Source of the DNA: Nemertoderma westbladi
Lineage: Eukaryota > Xenacoelomorpha > Nemertodermatida > Nemertodermatidae
Assembly (NCBI GenBank): GCA_032718475.1
Contig: JAUCBJ010008748.1
Span: 20,717-84,716, forward strand
Direction: 5' to 3'
DNA: 64,000 bases
Shown here: one piece after another, positions 46,478 through 57,900 of the stretch
Numbering within the stretch: position 1 is the stretch's first letter
How the letters are laid out: the number at the start of each line of letters is the position of its first letter
Program-made: the position numbers and the translations under genes
The notes under the pieces: generated by a model
Database searches by the model: none
What the model was told of the DNA's origin: nothing
Seen by the model: only the letters and a program-made list of their open reading frames with translations

Positions 46478-48809
46478 TGTAGTTTCATTCGAAGTACCTC
46501 GACGACTACCTTTAGGACTCAGTTCCAAATTACATGTGTTTTGCGATGCTTCCATTAAAGCTTATGGTGCAGTCGTTTATGCAGTTCAATCTGAACAATC
46601 CGAGTTAGTGATGGCTAAGGGACGAGTCGCACCCTTACTACCTCTAACATCAGAATCTCCTCAAAAGAAAAAGAAGACTAAATTATCACTTCCTTAACTG
46701 GAGTTGACCGCATTAACAGTTGGTGCTCGGCTCATTCATTATGTTGCTGATACACTATCTCATCAACTACCAAATTGTCGTCTGTGGGTGTGGTCTGACA
46801 GCCAAATCGCATTACATTGGGTCAAATCTAAAGGCATTACTAATCCTTATGTTCGTCGTCGAGTTGAAGAGATACATAGCATTCTACCAAATGCAGACTT
46901 TCGATACGTTTCAACCAATGACAATCCCTCAGATATGTTATCCAGGGGAATAAAAGCGAAGATACTTCTGAAATCCGATTTATGGCGACATGGTCCCAAT
47001 TGGCTAACGTCATCTGATTGGCCTAAACAATCTCATGTTAACTACAATTATATTAATCAACCACAAATAAATACATTGTGTTCAACAGTTGAATCCATAT
47101 TATCTGTTCCAGAGCAACTGATAAACATTTCCAAATTCAGCAATTATGATAAACTACTTCGAGTGACAGCATATGTATTTATATTTATTCGCAAACTCAA
47201 ATATAGAGTAAATTTGCGCAAGTCCATTAATGAACATAGTCAAATAGTAAATGATAATGTCAGAGATACTATAAATTCCAATGATATTAAAACTGCCGAG
47301 TTGTATTTAATTAAATACATACAACAAACTTGTTATCCTGATGTATATCGTTGTCTTTTGAATGATAAGAGCAAGTCCCGCTCTCCTGCTATAATAAAAC
47401 AGTTACGTTTGATTCTAGTAGATGGTATTATCCGATGTGCTGGAAGAATATAATATTCCGATCTACCATGGAATACTCAGCAACCTATCCTACTTTATCC
47501 TGACCATGTATTTACCCGACTACTGATTTCATACGCCCATGAACGTATTTGTCATTCCGGTATTGGCGACACTGTCACTTACCTTAGACAGAATTGGTGG
47601 ATCCCTAGAATTCGACAAATCGTTAAATCCATCTGTCGTAAATGTATTACTTGCAAACGTCTCAGAGGTCTCCCATACTCAACACCTCCTCCACCTCCAT
47701 TACCTAGCTTTAGAGTTAATAAAACAAGACCATTTGAAACTACTGGTGTAGACTATACTGGTAGACTCATTGTAATAGATTGTAATGAACAACTTAAAGT
47801 TTATATTGTCTTGTTTACTTGTGCGACTTCACGCGCTGTACATCTGGAAATAGCAAAAGATGCCAGTGCAGAATCTTTCCATTTTGCATTTCGACGTTTT
47901 ATTGGGCGACGTTCTACTCCTTCTTTGATACTAAGCGATAATGCAACTAACTTCACTGCTGCAAATGATATTATAAAAGCTATACAGGATGATCCAGGTG
48001 TACGTGATTACCTACTTAATCAGAGGACTATTTGGAAGACGATCCCACCAGCTAGTCCTTGGTATGGAGGCTTCTGGGAAAGACTAATCAAAATGGTAAA
48101 GGATATTTTGAAAAGGATATTGGGACGTGCCTTGATTTCATTGGAGGAGCTCCAGACTGTCGTTATTGAAATTGAAGCTATTTTAAATGACCGGCCACTG
48201 ACCTACATGTCTTCTAACATTGATGACCTCAATCCCATTACACCCTCGACATTAATGGTTGGGCATCGTATTACCACATTGCCAGATCGAATTATCGAGC
48301 GAGATGATCTCGATGATCCAGACTTTGTACCACATTCGACACTGAATCGCCGTCAATTGTACATACAAAACTTATTGCAAGCGTTTCAAAATCGCTGGTC
48401 CCACGAATATCTCACTGCATTGCGCGAGTACCATCGATGGGACAACCCATTTCCAACCACACAAATTCGTTTAAATGACATCGTACAAATACATAATCCG
48501 CATTTACCACGTTCTAAATGGTCCCTTGGTCGTGTGATCACCTTACACCCCGGTAAGGATGGATAGGTACGATCTGTCGTCCTACGTACACAGTTAGGAA
48601 CACTAGTACGCCCTGTACGGAAGTTGTATCCTCTAGAAACGGACAATAGTGAACTCGGCCCCCTTAATCAAACAACTACCGGCACTCTCGTTCAACCAGA
48701 GCCCCCAGTAAGATCAGAGCGTCCACAACGCCAGGCGGCTACTGAAGCCCAACAACGAATCACTACGATATACAATGAATCTGAATCCGAGAGTGAAATT
48801 AGTATATGA
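46478..48809 (+). pseudogene. Element B gag-pol, 3' portion (RNase H, integrase)
   Basis: Continues the frame of B after C. RNase H has LHVFCDASIKAYGAVVY and LWVWSDSQIALHWV. The integrase finger has HERICHSG and CRKCITCKR; the core has TGVDYTGR, SDNATNFTA and YGGFWERL, followed by the usual C-terminal domain (WSLGRVITLHPGKDG). In-frame stops at 46695 (TAA), 47451 (TAA) and 48564 (TAG) make it a pseudogene. After the last stop the frame stays open to 48809 and ends in an acidic tail. Confidence 0.92.
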
Positions 48810-48990
48810 TTGCTTATCCCATTGAGAAATATTTTATAACCAAATATTTTTTTTGTTACATTATATGGTTCATTTTGTTTTGCATGTTATTTTGACGAAG
48901 GCTATATATATATATATAATTTGAAAATATTAATTTTTATAGAGCCTAATTATTTAGCTAGAAGCGTTTATTTGTTCGATGGCGGGAGTA
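48810..48990 (+). other. Element B 3' untranslated region and polypurine tract
   Basis: AT-rich, with an (AT)n run near 48903, ending in GATGGCGGGAGTA immediately before the LTR, the likely polypurine primer. Confidence 0.55.
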
Positions 48991-49358
48991 TGTCCTAAAT
49001 TACAGATAATAATTATACTGTATTTAGGATTGAAGTAATATTTTAGTACCACATATTTTTTCTATACATATGGCTGACTGCTTGATTATATTCTTACTAA
49101 CCAACTACAGAAGGACGTGTCGTTTCCTTGTTCTGCCTTTCAGTCATTTTCATACAGTCATACACAGACTGTGTCTGTCTGTGTTATACTTACCGGTACC
49201 GTGATCTGGTGCCTTATACCGTTAATTATTATGTACTAAACTATAATTATCATATTTACCTAAATGCTAATCAGTTTATTATATATGTTATTATTAAGTA
49301 AGAAAGATTTTAATACAATGAAAAAACAGTTTTACAGAAGCAGCCTGGTTTTTGCACA
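48991..49358 (+). repeat. 3' LTR of element B
   Basis: TGTCCTAAATTACAG to TTTTTGCACA, 368 bp, followed by the AGAGG duplication. See the 5' copy for differences. Confidence 0.93.
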
Positions 49359-50093
49359 AGAGGCGAAAGTAGAGAATGAACGTAAGGAGAGGGAAGCGAG
49401 GGTAGAGAGAGAAGCAAACGAACGTAGAGAGCGGGAGGCGAGGGAGGCAGAATTAGCAAATCAGAGTTTACGAGAGGATAGAGGGAGAGAGAGAGAGAGC
49501 GGGAAAGCGTATGCGGGATGATATGCATGCCCGGCTAAGGGGGCTTATGCAATATCAGGCCAAGCAGAAGCGCTGACTAGAACTGGCGCAATTGGGATTA
49601 TCTGAGAGTGAGGCTGGCCCGGGTAGTATTTACGAGGAGCCAGAAGTAATGGAAATGTTTGTTAATATTACAGGGACTGGACGACAGACCCAGGACTGGT
49701 ATAACCGTACGGGCGGGGGGGGGGGGGGATAATAATACGTTAGAAGGCATTAATATTAATAGTACCATAGTAGACAACCCTAATCAAACTTTCATTGCAG
49801 GAAATAATCCTTTACCCGGTAATAATAATTTAAATCCGAATATTCCTAATTTAAATACACAAAATAATTCAAATAATAATTATAATTTAAATACGCAGAA
49901 TAATCTAAATAATAATTTTAATTCAAACGAACAAAATAATCCTAATTCTAATTTAAATATACAAAATAATTTAAATAATAATCCGAATTCCGAACGAAAT
50001 ATTTAAATAATTCAAATAATTTGGATAATAATAATATTATTGATAACGGTGCTATTAATACGAATGTAAGGGATACAGGTGGTCCAGCCAGCG

Positions 50094-50255
50094 GGAGCCT
50101 GCAAGGCCACGTATTTAGGCAGGGAGTAGCGGGGGTGAGTCACCCCGACGGGAGCCTGCAAGGCCATGTAGTTAGGCAGGGAGTAGCGGGGGTGAGTCAA
50201 CCCAATGGGAGCCTGCCAGGCCACGCAGTTGCACAGGGAGAGGCGGGGGTGAGTA
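50094..50255 (+). repeat. 54-bp tandem repeat, three copies
   Basis: Units read GGGAGCCTGCAAGGCCACGT, then a GGCAGGGAGTAGCGGGGGTG core. Translated they give GSLQGHV-RQGVAGVS-P with small changes (third copy GSLPGHAVAQGEAGVSRP). Length a multiple of three and mostly conservative changes suggest it was coding. Confidence 0.8.
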
Positions 50256-50279
50256 GACCCAGCCACGGTAGAAACAGTG

Positions 50280-50690
50280 CGATGACTAGAGAGGGGTGTA
50301 GACGGCGAAGTAGGAGGTGGTGAAGTAAGAAGTGGCGAGTGGGGGGGGGGGGGGACTATGGGCGCCCCACCATGGGAGATTAGTGGCGAGAGGGGGGGGG
50401 GGGGGGGGGCAGAGAATGTCCCACAAGAGGGTTGTAGAAGCGAAGTAAGAGGTAGTGAAGTAAGAAGTGGCGAGTGGGGGGGGGGGGGGGCTACGGGCGC
50501 CCCACCACGGGAGATTAGTGGCGAGAGGGGGGGTATAGAATGTCCCACAAGAGGGGCGTAGAAGAGAAATAGGAGGTAGTGAAGTAAGAAGTGGCGACTG
50601 GGGGGGGGGGGGGGGGGGCTACGGGCACCCCACCATGGGAGATTAGTGGCGAGAGGGGGGGGGGGGCAGAGAATGCCCCACAAGCTTCGG
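50280..50690 (+). repeat. G-tract minisatellite of element A
   Basis: Unit of about 115-130 bases: GAAGTAAGAAGTGGCGAGTG plus a G run, then GGCGCCCCACCATGGGAGAT, TAGTGGCGAGA plus a second G run, then AGAATGTCCCACAAGAGG. About three copies, each with two G runs mostly of 7-20 bases. The left edge has a partial copy. Confidence 0.8.
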
Positions 50691-51149
50691 CGGATAATGC
50701 GCGGGGCGAGTTAGGTGAACCGCGGCACACGACGACGGAGAATAGTAGGGGGGTTGCGAGTATCCCCAAGAGCATTCAACCGGACAGAGAGAGAGATGTT
50801 GACGCCGAGAGTGGGCGAGCGAGAAGACGTCAGTCGGAAGAGAGAAGAAGAACAGTTGAGTTTAACCAGGAGGTCGAAGAGAGATCTCAACTTCTTGGAA
50901 TATTCGAGAAGATTAAACTTCGGTCCAGAAGGACACAGGCAGACTGCAGGACATACTGTAGGCCTTACTGCACATACTATAGGCCATGCTGGAAGAGATA
51001 GTGTAGGCGATAGGGCAGGGCGGACAATGGGATTAGACCTGGAAGTCGCGGCATACATACCGGTAGGTAGGCAAGAAGTGGATAGGCCTATATCGGTACC
51101 AGCACACCAGTATGACTATAATATGCAGGGACATAACATATACCCAGGG

Positions 51150-51268
51150 GAGGGGGGGGGGGGGGGGGGTTATTGCCGATAGATGTGTGGGCCCCAATAT
51201 AATAACATCAACCCCAGTACCAAACATAACACCGGTGGGGGGGGGGGGGGGGGGCGGGGGGGGGGGGG
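51150..51268 (+). repeat. Further long G tracts
   Basis: A G run at about 51150-51167 (broken by one A) and a run of about 32 bases at 51237-51268 broken by a C. They sit between the minisatellite and the nucleocapsid frame. Confidence 0.75.
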
Positions 51269-51326
51269 GACAGGGTGACATTCCCCCATTACAATATCAA
51301 CAATACACTCAACCAGGAATAAGAAC

Positions 51327-52771
51327 ATGGAACCCCCTGGACCAGAACAGGTCATGCGATACGGAGATATGGAGGGGGCCGTTACCCCCAATGATATATC
51401 CAACACAGAAAAGGTCAACAGGCCCGACGGGCGGACTGCACCAAACAAGAGAGCACAGCCGATCTGGCTACGCAACAAATGGAGGACGATCGCCTTCTCC
51501 ACCCGGGAGAAGAAAGGTGCGGTACCGGGCTTAGAGGAAATGTCGAACTTCCACAATTACAAAGCAGAGTTGATTACAGACAAAGTCTACAGTGAGGATA
51601 GTTTGGGAAAGGCGCCGAAAGCCAAATACAACAGGCCAAAACCCGAACACAATCCGGCAGATCCATTCCCGAGAGTGAGACAGTCGCTACCACATGCGGC
51701 CACAGAGGGGACTGCTAGTCCACAGTTAGTTGGGAGTAGGGCCACACCGTGTCAGGGACAGAAACAAAATAACAACCCAAACAAATATAACCCCAACACA
51801 CCCAGTAGGCCGAGTCCAAATAACCAAAACACCAAACCGGTAGATATGAATCTATGCGCAATACGTGAAGGGCTATACAGGGAGCGCTACAATCCAGGAT
51901 ACAAATGTCAATTGCATAGGGATGGAACCCATAAGACCATGAGTTGTAAGCATTGGCAAGCGTTGCCTAAACAAGATTGTGTAGCCTACACAGATACAAA
52001 CGGACTATGTCATCGATGCGTGGTAGAAGGACACAGATTCGGAGAGTGTAGAGAAACACCGACAGAGTATGACGAGACTGGAGGCCAAACAATGGCTACG
52101 AGCACGACACTACCCCGAGTACTACTCGGGGTAGTACCAGTGAGGATAACAGGAAAGGGCGGCCGATCAGTCACAACATTGATGCTGGTCGACAGCGGAG
52201 CAGCCTTCACGCTGGTGGAGAATTGGGTGGCCGAGGAGATAGGGTTACAGACGAGGCCGAGTAGGATGGCGGTAACTACTATCTCGAGTAAGGATGCGGT
52301 CCTGGAGATGATGACGGGACAGTGCGAAATATCAGCAATAGCACCGGGATGTGACTATGGGGTGACCATTGACCACATTCAGATTATAGAATCGATTAAC
52401 ATAAATGCCAGGAGACCAACTAAGATCGAGGTCGAGCAATACCGGTTCCTGGACGATATCAATTTCTCAATACCGGAGGTGGACGTCTTGAAGGTATCCA
52501 TCATAGTCGGAATGGATTGTCCGACGGCCCACGAGAGAGTAAGGACCATATTCGGAGAGAATAAGCAGCGGGATCCGACAGCGATTCTCATGCCGTTTGA
52601 ATGGATGCTTAGCGGCCCAATTAAAACCAAGATTCCATCCACGGTGTCGGAGACATCGGGGTGCATGCTATCAGGCACTGTTGAGGACATAAAGGAGAAA
52701 CCAGAGACGGGCGATGGGGAGGCCCCATGTGAGAAGCTGCCCAGGGAAGGATACCAGGAGTTGGGTATGGA
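51327..52771 (+). pseudogene. Element A nucleocapsid and protease (truncated before RT)
   Basis: From ATG at 51327 the frame stays open. A basic Asn/Pro-rich linker leads to a cysteine region (YKCQLHRDGTHKTMSCKHW) and a canonical knuckle CHRCVVEGHRFGEC (about 52008-52050). The aspartic protease has LVDSGAAFTLVENW (Asp at 52191) and downstream VSIIVGMD. After PFEWMLSGPI the BEL/Pao order should go on to RT, but the frame runs into LTR-like sequence at 52772 and stops at 52850. It is therefore a 3'-truncated polyprotein, most simply by insertion of element D. Confidence 0.8.
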
Positions 52772-53319
52772 TGTTGTGGAGAATCTTCCTAGCCACTTTT
52801 TACTTGGAGAAAAACACTTCCTGTACGAGCCCACACTTTATACAGTGTAATAACAGTTTTATTGTAATTATATGTTACACACAGTTATTAATTAGAGACA
52901 ATCACAGAATGCAAATATTAACGAGTGGGAGACACTCGTCAGAAATAGTGTTTCCACCACGGCTATTTCTCTATCCCCGCTCTCTGGGGGGAAAGAGTCA
53001 ACACACTGGGGCCATAATGGAAAAACTACTTTATCTTATCAATTATCATCTCTGCCATTCCATGTGGCGCGGGCGGTGGCATTCTGTGATTGGCTCGCTC
53101 CTTCCTACATTACAAACCCATCACCATTAACCAAGTAATAACATCACTAGTACTAGTTGGGAGATTGCCAAGATGCCCTTACTTTGATTTCCTACTTATG
53201 TTATCAATATTGAGTCTAAAAGTCGTTATATTGAATGGGGCGAGTCTTAAGGTCCTTTAAAACATTTTGAGAGAGGATAAAATTACTTTGTTATATATAT
53301 CATCATTTCTTTCGTTACA
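52772..53319 (-). repeat. Proposed 3' LTR of element D (antisense)
   Basis: Read on the minus strand it starts TGTAACG right after TTTGGGGGGAGTT, a good polypurine tract, and ends CCACAACA. It holds a CCAAT-like motif (AGCCAATCAC) and, near the end, an AATAAA poly(A) signal (minus ACAATAAAAC, about 52854-52863). Its far end coincides with loss of coding in element A. No matching 5' LTR is in the window, so this is inference. Confidence 0.5.
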
Positions 53320-53335
53320 AACTCCCCCCAAAGTT
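53320..53335 (-). other. Polypurine tract of element D
   Basis: Minus strand AACTTTGGGGGGAGTT abuts TGTAACG. A second purine run, AAGGGGGGAGGG, lies at about 54954-54965 just after the pol stop and could be an internal tract; it is not followed by TG. Confidence 0.5.
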
Positions 53336-53831
53336 AAGCTTGCTAAACTTTCAACAACAAAAAAAACAAAGAAATGATTTTGTACCAAAACTATAAAACC
53401 ACCTTATGTTAAGATCAATTAAATTTAGCAATGATTATATTAGATATACCACACCACACTATTTATATTTTGTTTATTTTGATGGCTTCCAGCCAGTCAA
53501 CTATTCGCCAAATCATTCCCGGTACCGGAGTTCCAGCATGGATGGTAAACTTCCATGAACATTTCTTGGGGCCCACGTCGCCTACTGATTTCATTTCGCT
53601 CACGCAAAATGATAAAAACTTTTACAAAATTCAACGACCAAAAGGCTAAAGGCAGTAGGACAAAACTCAGTCCAAAATAACAACTAAAAAAAAAAAACTA
53701 AAATTAACAAAGGGATTAAGTTAAGAGCAGACAACTCATCGCTGTTATCACTATTGGTGTCATTTAAATTCCGTATGAGTCCGCTTTCATCAAGGTATCC
53801 TTGGCAACTTGGTCATACTCCCGCGTACCCG
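53336..53831. other. Spacer between D 3' end and the proteasome-like copy
   Basis: Holds a plus-strand frame at 53431-53649 (MASSQSTIRQIIPGTGVP) that I do not recognise and an A run near 53684-53696. On the minus strand around 53715-53755, TNSDNSDEL resembles the acidic tail of proteasome alpha-3 and may be a remnant of its C-terminus. Confidence 0.35.
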
Positions 53832-54275
53832 CTAGGCTCCACCATATATATCTGGGGACCGACGTCGGCCCCTACAGCCGCCAGGGTTATAGTCGTCAAA
53901 CGGCCGTATACCCGAGTACAGGGAGCGAGGGTGTACGTATTCGCGAACTTCCAATGGAACGCGGACTCCGTAGGATTCCCGGTAATCCGCCGTCTCATCC
54001 CGCGCGTAATCCACGAGCATTAAATAGTCTGTTAGTAACCCAGCGACCGAGCCACCAACACCTTCCTCTAGGTGGAACAGACGGGTTATCGACTGCACAT
54101 CCGTTTCGTGGAGTTTCGATTGGATGAATTTCTCGACGGCCAGAATGACTCCATCGCTTCCCCGTAACGCCACGATGGTGCCGTTATTCTCCACTGCTTT
54201 CTGAGCGTACTCCACTTGGAAAACTTTACCGTCCAGAGAGAACTGCGTCGCAGAAAGATCGTAATCTAATCCCAT
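53832..54275 (-). pseudogene. PSMA3: Proteasome subunit alpha type-3-like, intronless broken copy
   Basis: From ATG at 54275 the frame reads MGLDYDLSATQFSLDGKVFQ, then VEYAQKAVENNGT, the alpha-subunit signature with the alpha-3-type YDLSA start, then VILAVEKFIQSKL, VAGLLTDYLMLVDYARDE and YVHPRSLYSGIRPF. In the 20S proteasome this subunit is part of the outer alpha ring. The copy lacks introns across about 140 codons, lacks roughly seven residues before YVH, shifts frame after RPFDDYNPG (the expected IYMVEPSG is in another frame) and then stops, losing about 100 residues. Its third positions are GC-richer than the flanks. It lies between D pol and the D 3' LTR, on the same strand. No poly(A) tail is visible. 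Confidence 0.75.
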
Positions 54276-54979
54276 TAACTCATATCATATCGTAATATAA
54301 CTGGTACATAAAATCTTTACTTAATCAAAGTCTCTGACCTAATTTACAGTCCTAATTAAAGACCTAATAATCTACATTTATTATACACCACGTATCGGTA
54401 TATTTAGTGATTAAATTAAATTTCTCGAAATATTTAAACTAATTTTAATTTATTTATGTTACTTTTTTTACACACAAATATATATACTCATTCACAAACA
54501 TAATATCCAGATCACGGATGGGAGACTTTAAGAGCCCGCTCCCCCCATGTTCCTAGGACCTCCTGGTGCCCTGTTAATTTAACCGTTTAAAATCCCCAGG
54601 GACGTCTCCCTACTGTTTTGGGAAATTAAATAAGGTTCCTCCGTATTTCAACGGAGCCATATGAATGGGTCTTATTCTCACCTGCCCATAATGGCATAGT
54701 TCTGTCTGTCGTTATTGACAAAAACACTTAGTTTAATTAAATTAATCCATTCATTCATCATACATTCATAATCATAAATTATTCAAATGTTATTAATATT
54801 ATTTAATATCACCACTATTTAGGCCTATTATATTAATTTCGCATCACATCACTCAAACTCACATTCATTCTAATTTAATAATTATTTTATTTCAAAAAAT
54901 ATGAAATCGAGAAACATAATTTAAAAACTATTATTCTACGTACTAAATCCTATACCCTCCCCCCTTATGTTACGAGATT
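54276..54979. other. Non-coding part of D post-pol region
   Basis: AT-rich, without an ORF. It has an inverted pair GGGAGAC (about 54521) / GTCTCCC (about 54604) and a small hairpin CTCCGT/ACGGAG near 54640-54657. A purine run (minus AAGGGGGGAGGG) closes it next to the pol stop. Confidence 0.45.
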
Positions 54980-57900
54980 TTAAATAGCTTGCTCAAGCAA
55001 GCAACATTTGTTTACTGGTCTTTTCACTGTTTTCTTACCACTGTTTACAGTTTTTAATTCGACGGTCCGGACATGGCCGTCCGACCCTGCGAAAGTATTT
55101 ATGACCCTCGCTAATTCCCAGTCGTATTTAGATAAAGTATCTTCTGTCACCAGTACGAGATCGCCTGGTTTCAAGTCACGGCGTTCTGTGCGCCATTTTT
55201 GTCTAAAGTGGAGGGTTGGGAGATATTCCGAGATCCATTGTTTCCAGAATATTCGACTAATCTCTTGGACAACCTTCCACCGCTTCCTGCTATACAAATC
55301 ATTCTCGTCAAACAGATTTCGGTTTATTATCTGAACTGGTTTACCCATCATCAAGTGGCTGGGTGTAAGCACTTCGTAAGAAGAAGGATCGTCGGTTGTT
55401 GCGCTAAGTGGACGTGAGTTCATAACGTTTTCTGCCTCAGCAAAAACTGTACGCATTTCATCTTCATCTATACATCTGTTTCTAGTCGAAACCTCAATAA
55501 TACGTTTACAACTGCCTACCAGTCGTTCCCAAACGCCTGAAGAGTGGGGGGCATAAGGGGTATGGAAGTGCCACTCAATCTCCTTGCTGTTTGCCATAGC
55601 TCTAACTTCCGATGATCTGACAGCCTGATATAACTTTTTTAATTCCTGGCTGGCACCAACGAAGTTTGTACCATTATCGGAACTTATTCTCTTTATGCCC
55701 CCGAAGAGCGCGTTTATGAATGCGCTAGCACTAGCATCTTTAATTAACTCAAGGGCTAAAGCTCTTGTGGTATAACACACGAAGATGCCTCCCCATCTCT
55801 TCTCGTACCTCCTCCCCACTTTCACATTTATGGGACCAAACAAATCTACGCCTGCATTGGTAAACACTGGTTGGAATGCAGTTACTCGTCCAGGCGGTAG
55901 CGGCGACATTATTTGTTGAACTCGTTCTCTTTTAATACCCCGGCAAGTCACACATTTTGCCACATAACCTTTAATACGATGTCGCACTGCAGGTATCCAA
56001 TATTTTTGACGTATTCGCGATATCGTAGCCTCCACACCACCATGTAACACCGTACGATGTGCTCCCGCTATGATTTTACCAACTATAATTGAATCCTTAG
56101 GTATTATTATCGGACTTGTTGGCACTATTCCACTGGGCGCATTTAATAGACGCGATCCTAAACAAATTAAACCGTCCCTCATAATGGGACTAAATGTTCG
56201 TAGGTTACTGTCATGGCGTATTGTTTTTCCTGCCGTTAACAAGTTCACATCGGATTTGAAACCCTCTCTCTGGGCATGCCGCAATATTGCCCACTCTGCC
56301 CCCTTAATATCAATCACAGGCTTTGTTGAACGATCCATACGGAAACGCACCAGTGCTCGTAGGTATGCTACGCGTTTGCAAGTTCGATACCAAGTATCAT
56401 CATAACGAAGGACTTGTTCAGTAGGGGTAACAACATCAGTTAAAGTGTTTACCACACCTTTCTTTAATTCAATCACATCAGGGGTATTGGAATTTGTGGG
56501 AAATGTTGGCCATTCGGCTTTGTTAGGTAAGAAAGGCGGACCATGTTGCCATAAATTCTCGTCTTTCTTGAAATGAACTCCACTAACTCCTCTGGACAAC
56601 ATATCTGCCGGGTTTAACTCTGTAGGGCAGTAATGCCAACCATCCAACTTAGTCGTTTCTTTAATTTCTGCTGCACGGTTGGCAACAAAGGTTTTAAACC
56701 TACGTGATTCATTTTGAATATAATGGATGACAGTTGTAGAATCCGTCCAATAATGAGCAGGTCCAGGAATTCGTAATGCGAGTTTAATTTGTCGTAGTAT
56801 TCGAGTCCCTAAAAGTGCTGCCATAAGCTCCAAACGTGGTGTACGAACTATTTTCAAAGGAGCAGCCCTCGCTTTACTATAAGCCAGTCTTGTATCTCGT
56901 CTTCCTTCAGTCTGGGCAAGGTATACAGCAGCGCCATAACCTTCATCTGAAGCATCGCTAAACACATGTGCCTCAATCGCTGTCATAACTCCATCAGAGA
57001 AATATGGCCTGGGGATACTTACACGCTCCAGCTGTCGCAAACTATTTATCCACGTCTCCCACCGGGTTTGGATATACTCTGGAAGGTTTTCTTCCCAACC
57101 TACCTGCAGAATGTAAACTTCTCTCAGAATCTGCCTACCAACCAGCGTAATGGGTGCGAGCAGGCCAAGTGGGTCATATATCCTCGCAATGAAGGATAAA
57201 TAAGAACGTTTGGTATGTAAAATGGTGTCAGTAGATTCCAAGACATATTCAAAGGTATCAAGTGGCCGATTCCACAATATACCTAAAGCCCTGGATTCTC
57301 CACTGTCCGACATACCTTTAAGAATGGGTTCCCTAGACTCGACAATGCCACTGGGAAGGTCGCGGTTTTCATTGCAACCTTTTGACAGATCCTCTGATCC
57401 AATTGGACTCACAATTTGATCAGACATAACCTTCATGAAGGTTTCAGAATTTGATATGAACTTATGTAATTTGAAACCACCCTTCTGAAGGCAATCTCTC
57501 GCTCCTTTAGCCATAATTATAATTTCAGTTTCTGTATTCTTGGAAGCCATGCCATCATCGACATAAAAATCATTGGTAATCATGTCCCTCACCTCTGCCA
57601 TACAAGTATCGGCCTGATCAATGGGAACTTGTCTCATCGACATTGTAGTGGTGCAAGATGAATCTTTAGCCCCAAACATGTGCACCAGCATTTTAAAAAC
57701 AGTTACTGGTACCTTTTCATCAAGGTTGTCTTCCTCACACCAGAGGAAACGAAGGCTCTCTGTATCTTCTGGATACACCTTCACCTGGTGGAACATTGCT
57801 TCCACGTCACACGTGAAAGCAAAAATCCCACTCCTAAATCTCAATAAAACATCAAGACCAGTATTGAAAATATTTGGCCCTTCAACTAAATAATCATTAA

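Larger units (their letters stand above)
24845..49358 (+). mobile_element. BEL/Pao element B (complete but decayed; contains element C)
   Basis: Bounded by LTRs (24845-25195 and 48991-49358) and a perfect 5-bp duplication AGAGG. Without C and its duplication it would be about 7.1 kb, a usual size for the superfamily. One gag-pol frame runs from 25836 to 48809, split by C at 29055-46472. It sits in the coiled-coil region of element A gag in the same orientation. Confidence 0.93.
49364..51300 (+). pseudogene. Element A gag, middle part with low-complexity and tandem repeats
   Basis: Resumes the Glu/Arg-rich coil cut by B, reaching a TGA near 49521. Pieces continue in other frames (RGLMQYQAKQKR; GPGSIYEEPEVMEMFV). 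Then come an Asn-rich stretch (about 49780-50006), three 18-residue repeats (50094-50255) and G-rich minisatellite DNA (50280-50690). Frame changes are frequent, several at long G tracts where length may vary or be misread. It links the N-terminal region to the nucleocapsid. Whether the intact element translated all of it, or skipped part by splicing, cannot be told here. Confidence 0.5.
23127..52771 (+). mobile_element. BEL/Pao element A, outermost host of B and C, truncated before RT
   Basis: It comprises a 5' LTR (23127-23778), an N-terminal gag region (23832-24839), element B, the rest of gag with repeat-rich linkers (49364-51300), nucleocapsid knuckle and protease (51327-52771). The coding signal ends where a TG-starting LTR of element D begins at 52772. 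RT, RNase H, integrase and the 3' LTR are not in the window. Candidate left target duplication ACAGT (23122-23126). Confidence 0.7.

Noticed and set aside
50012-50683. Proline-rich 223-codon ORF on the minus strand
   Set aside because: It is the antisense of the G-tract minisatellite; proline runs come from poly-C.
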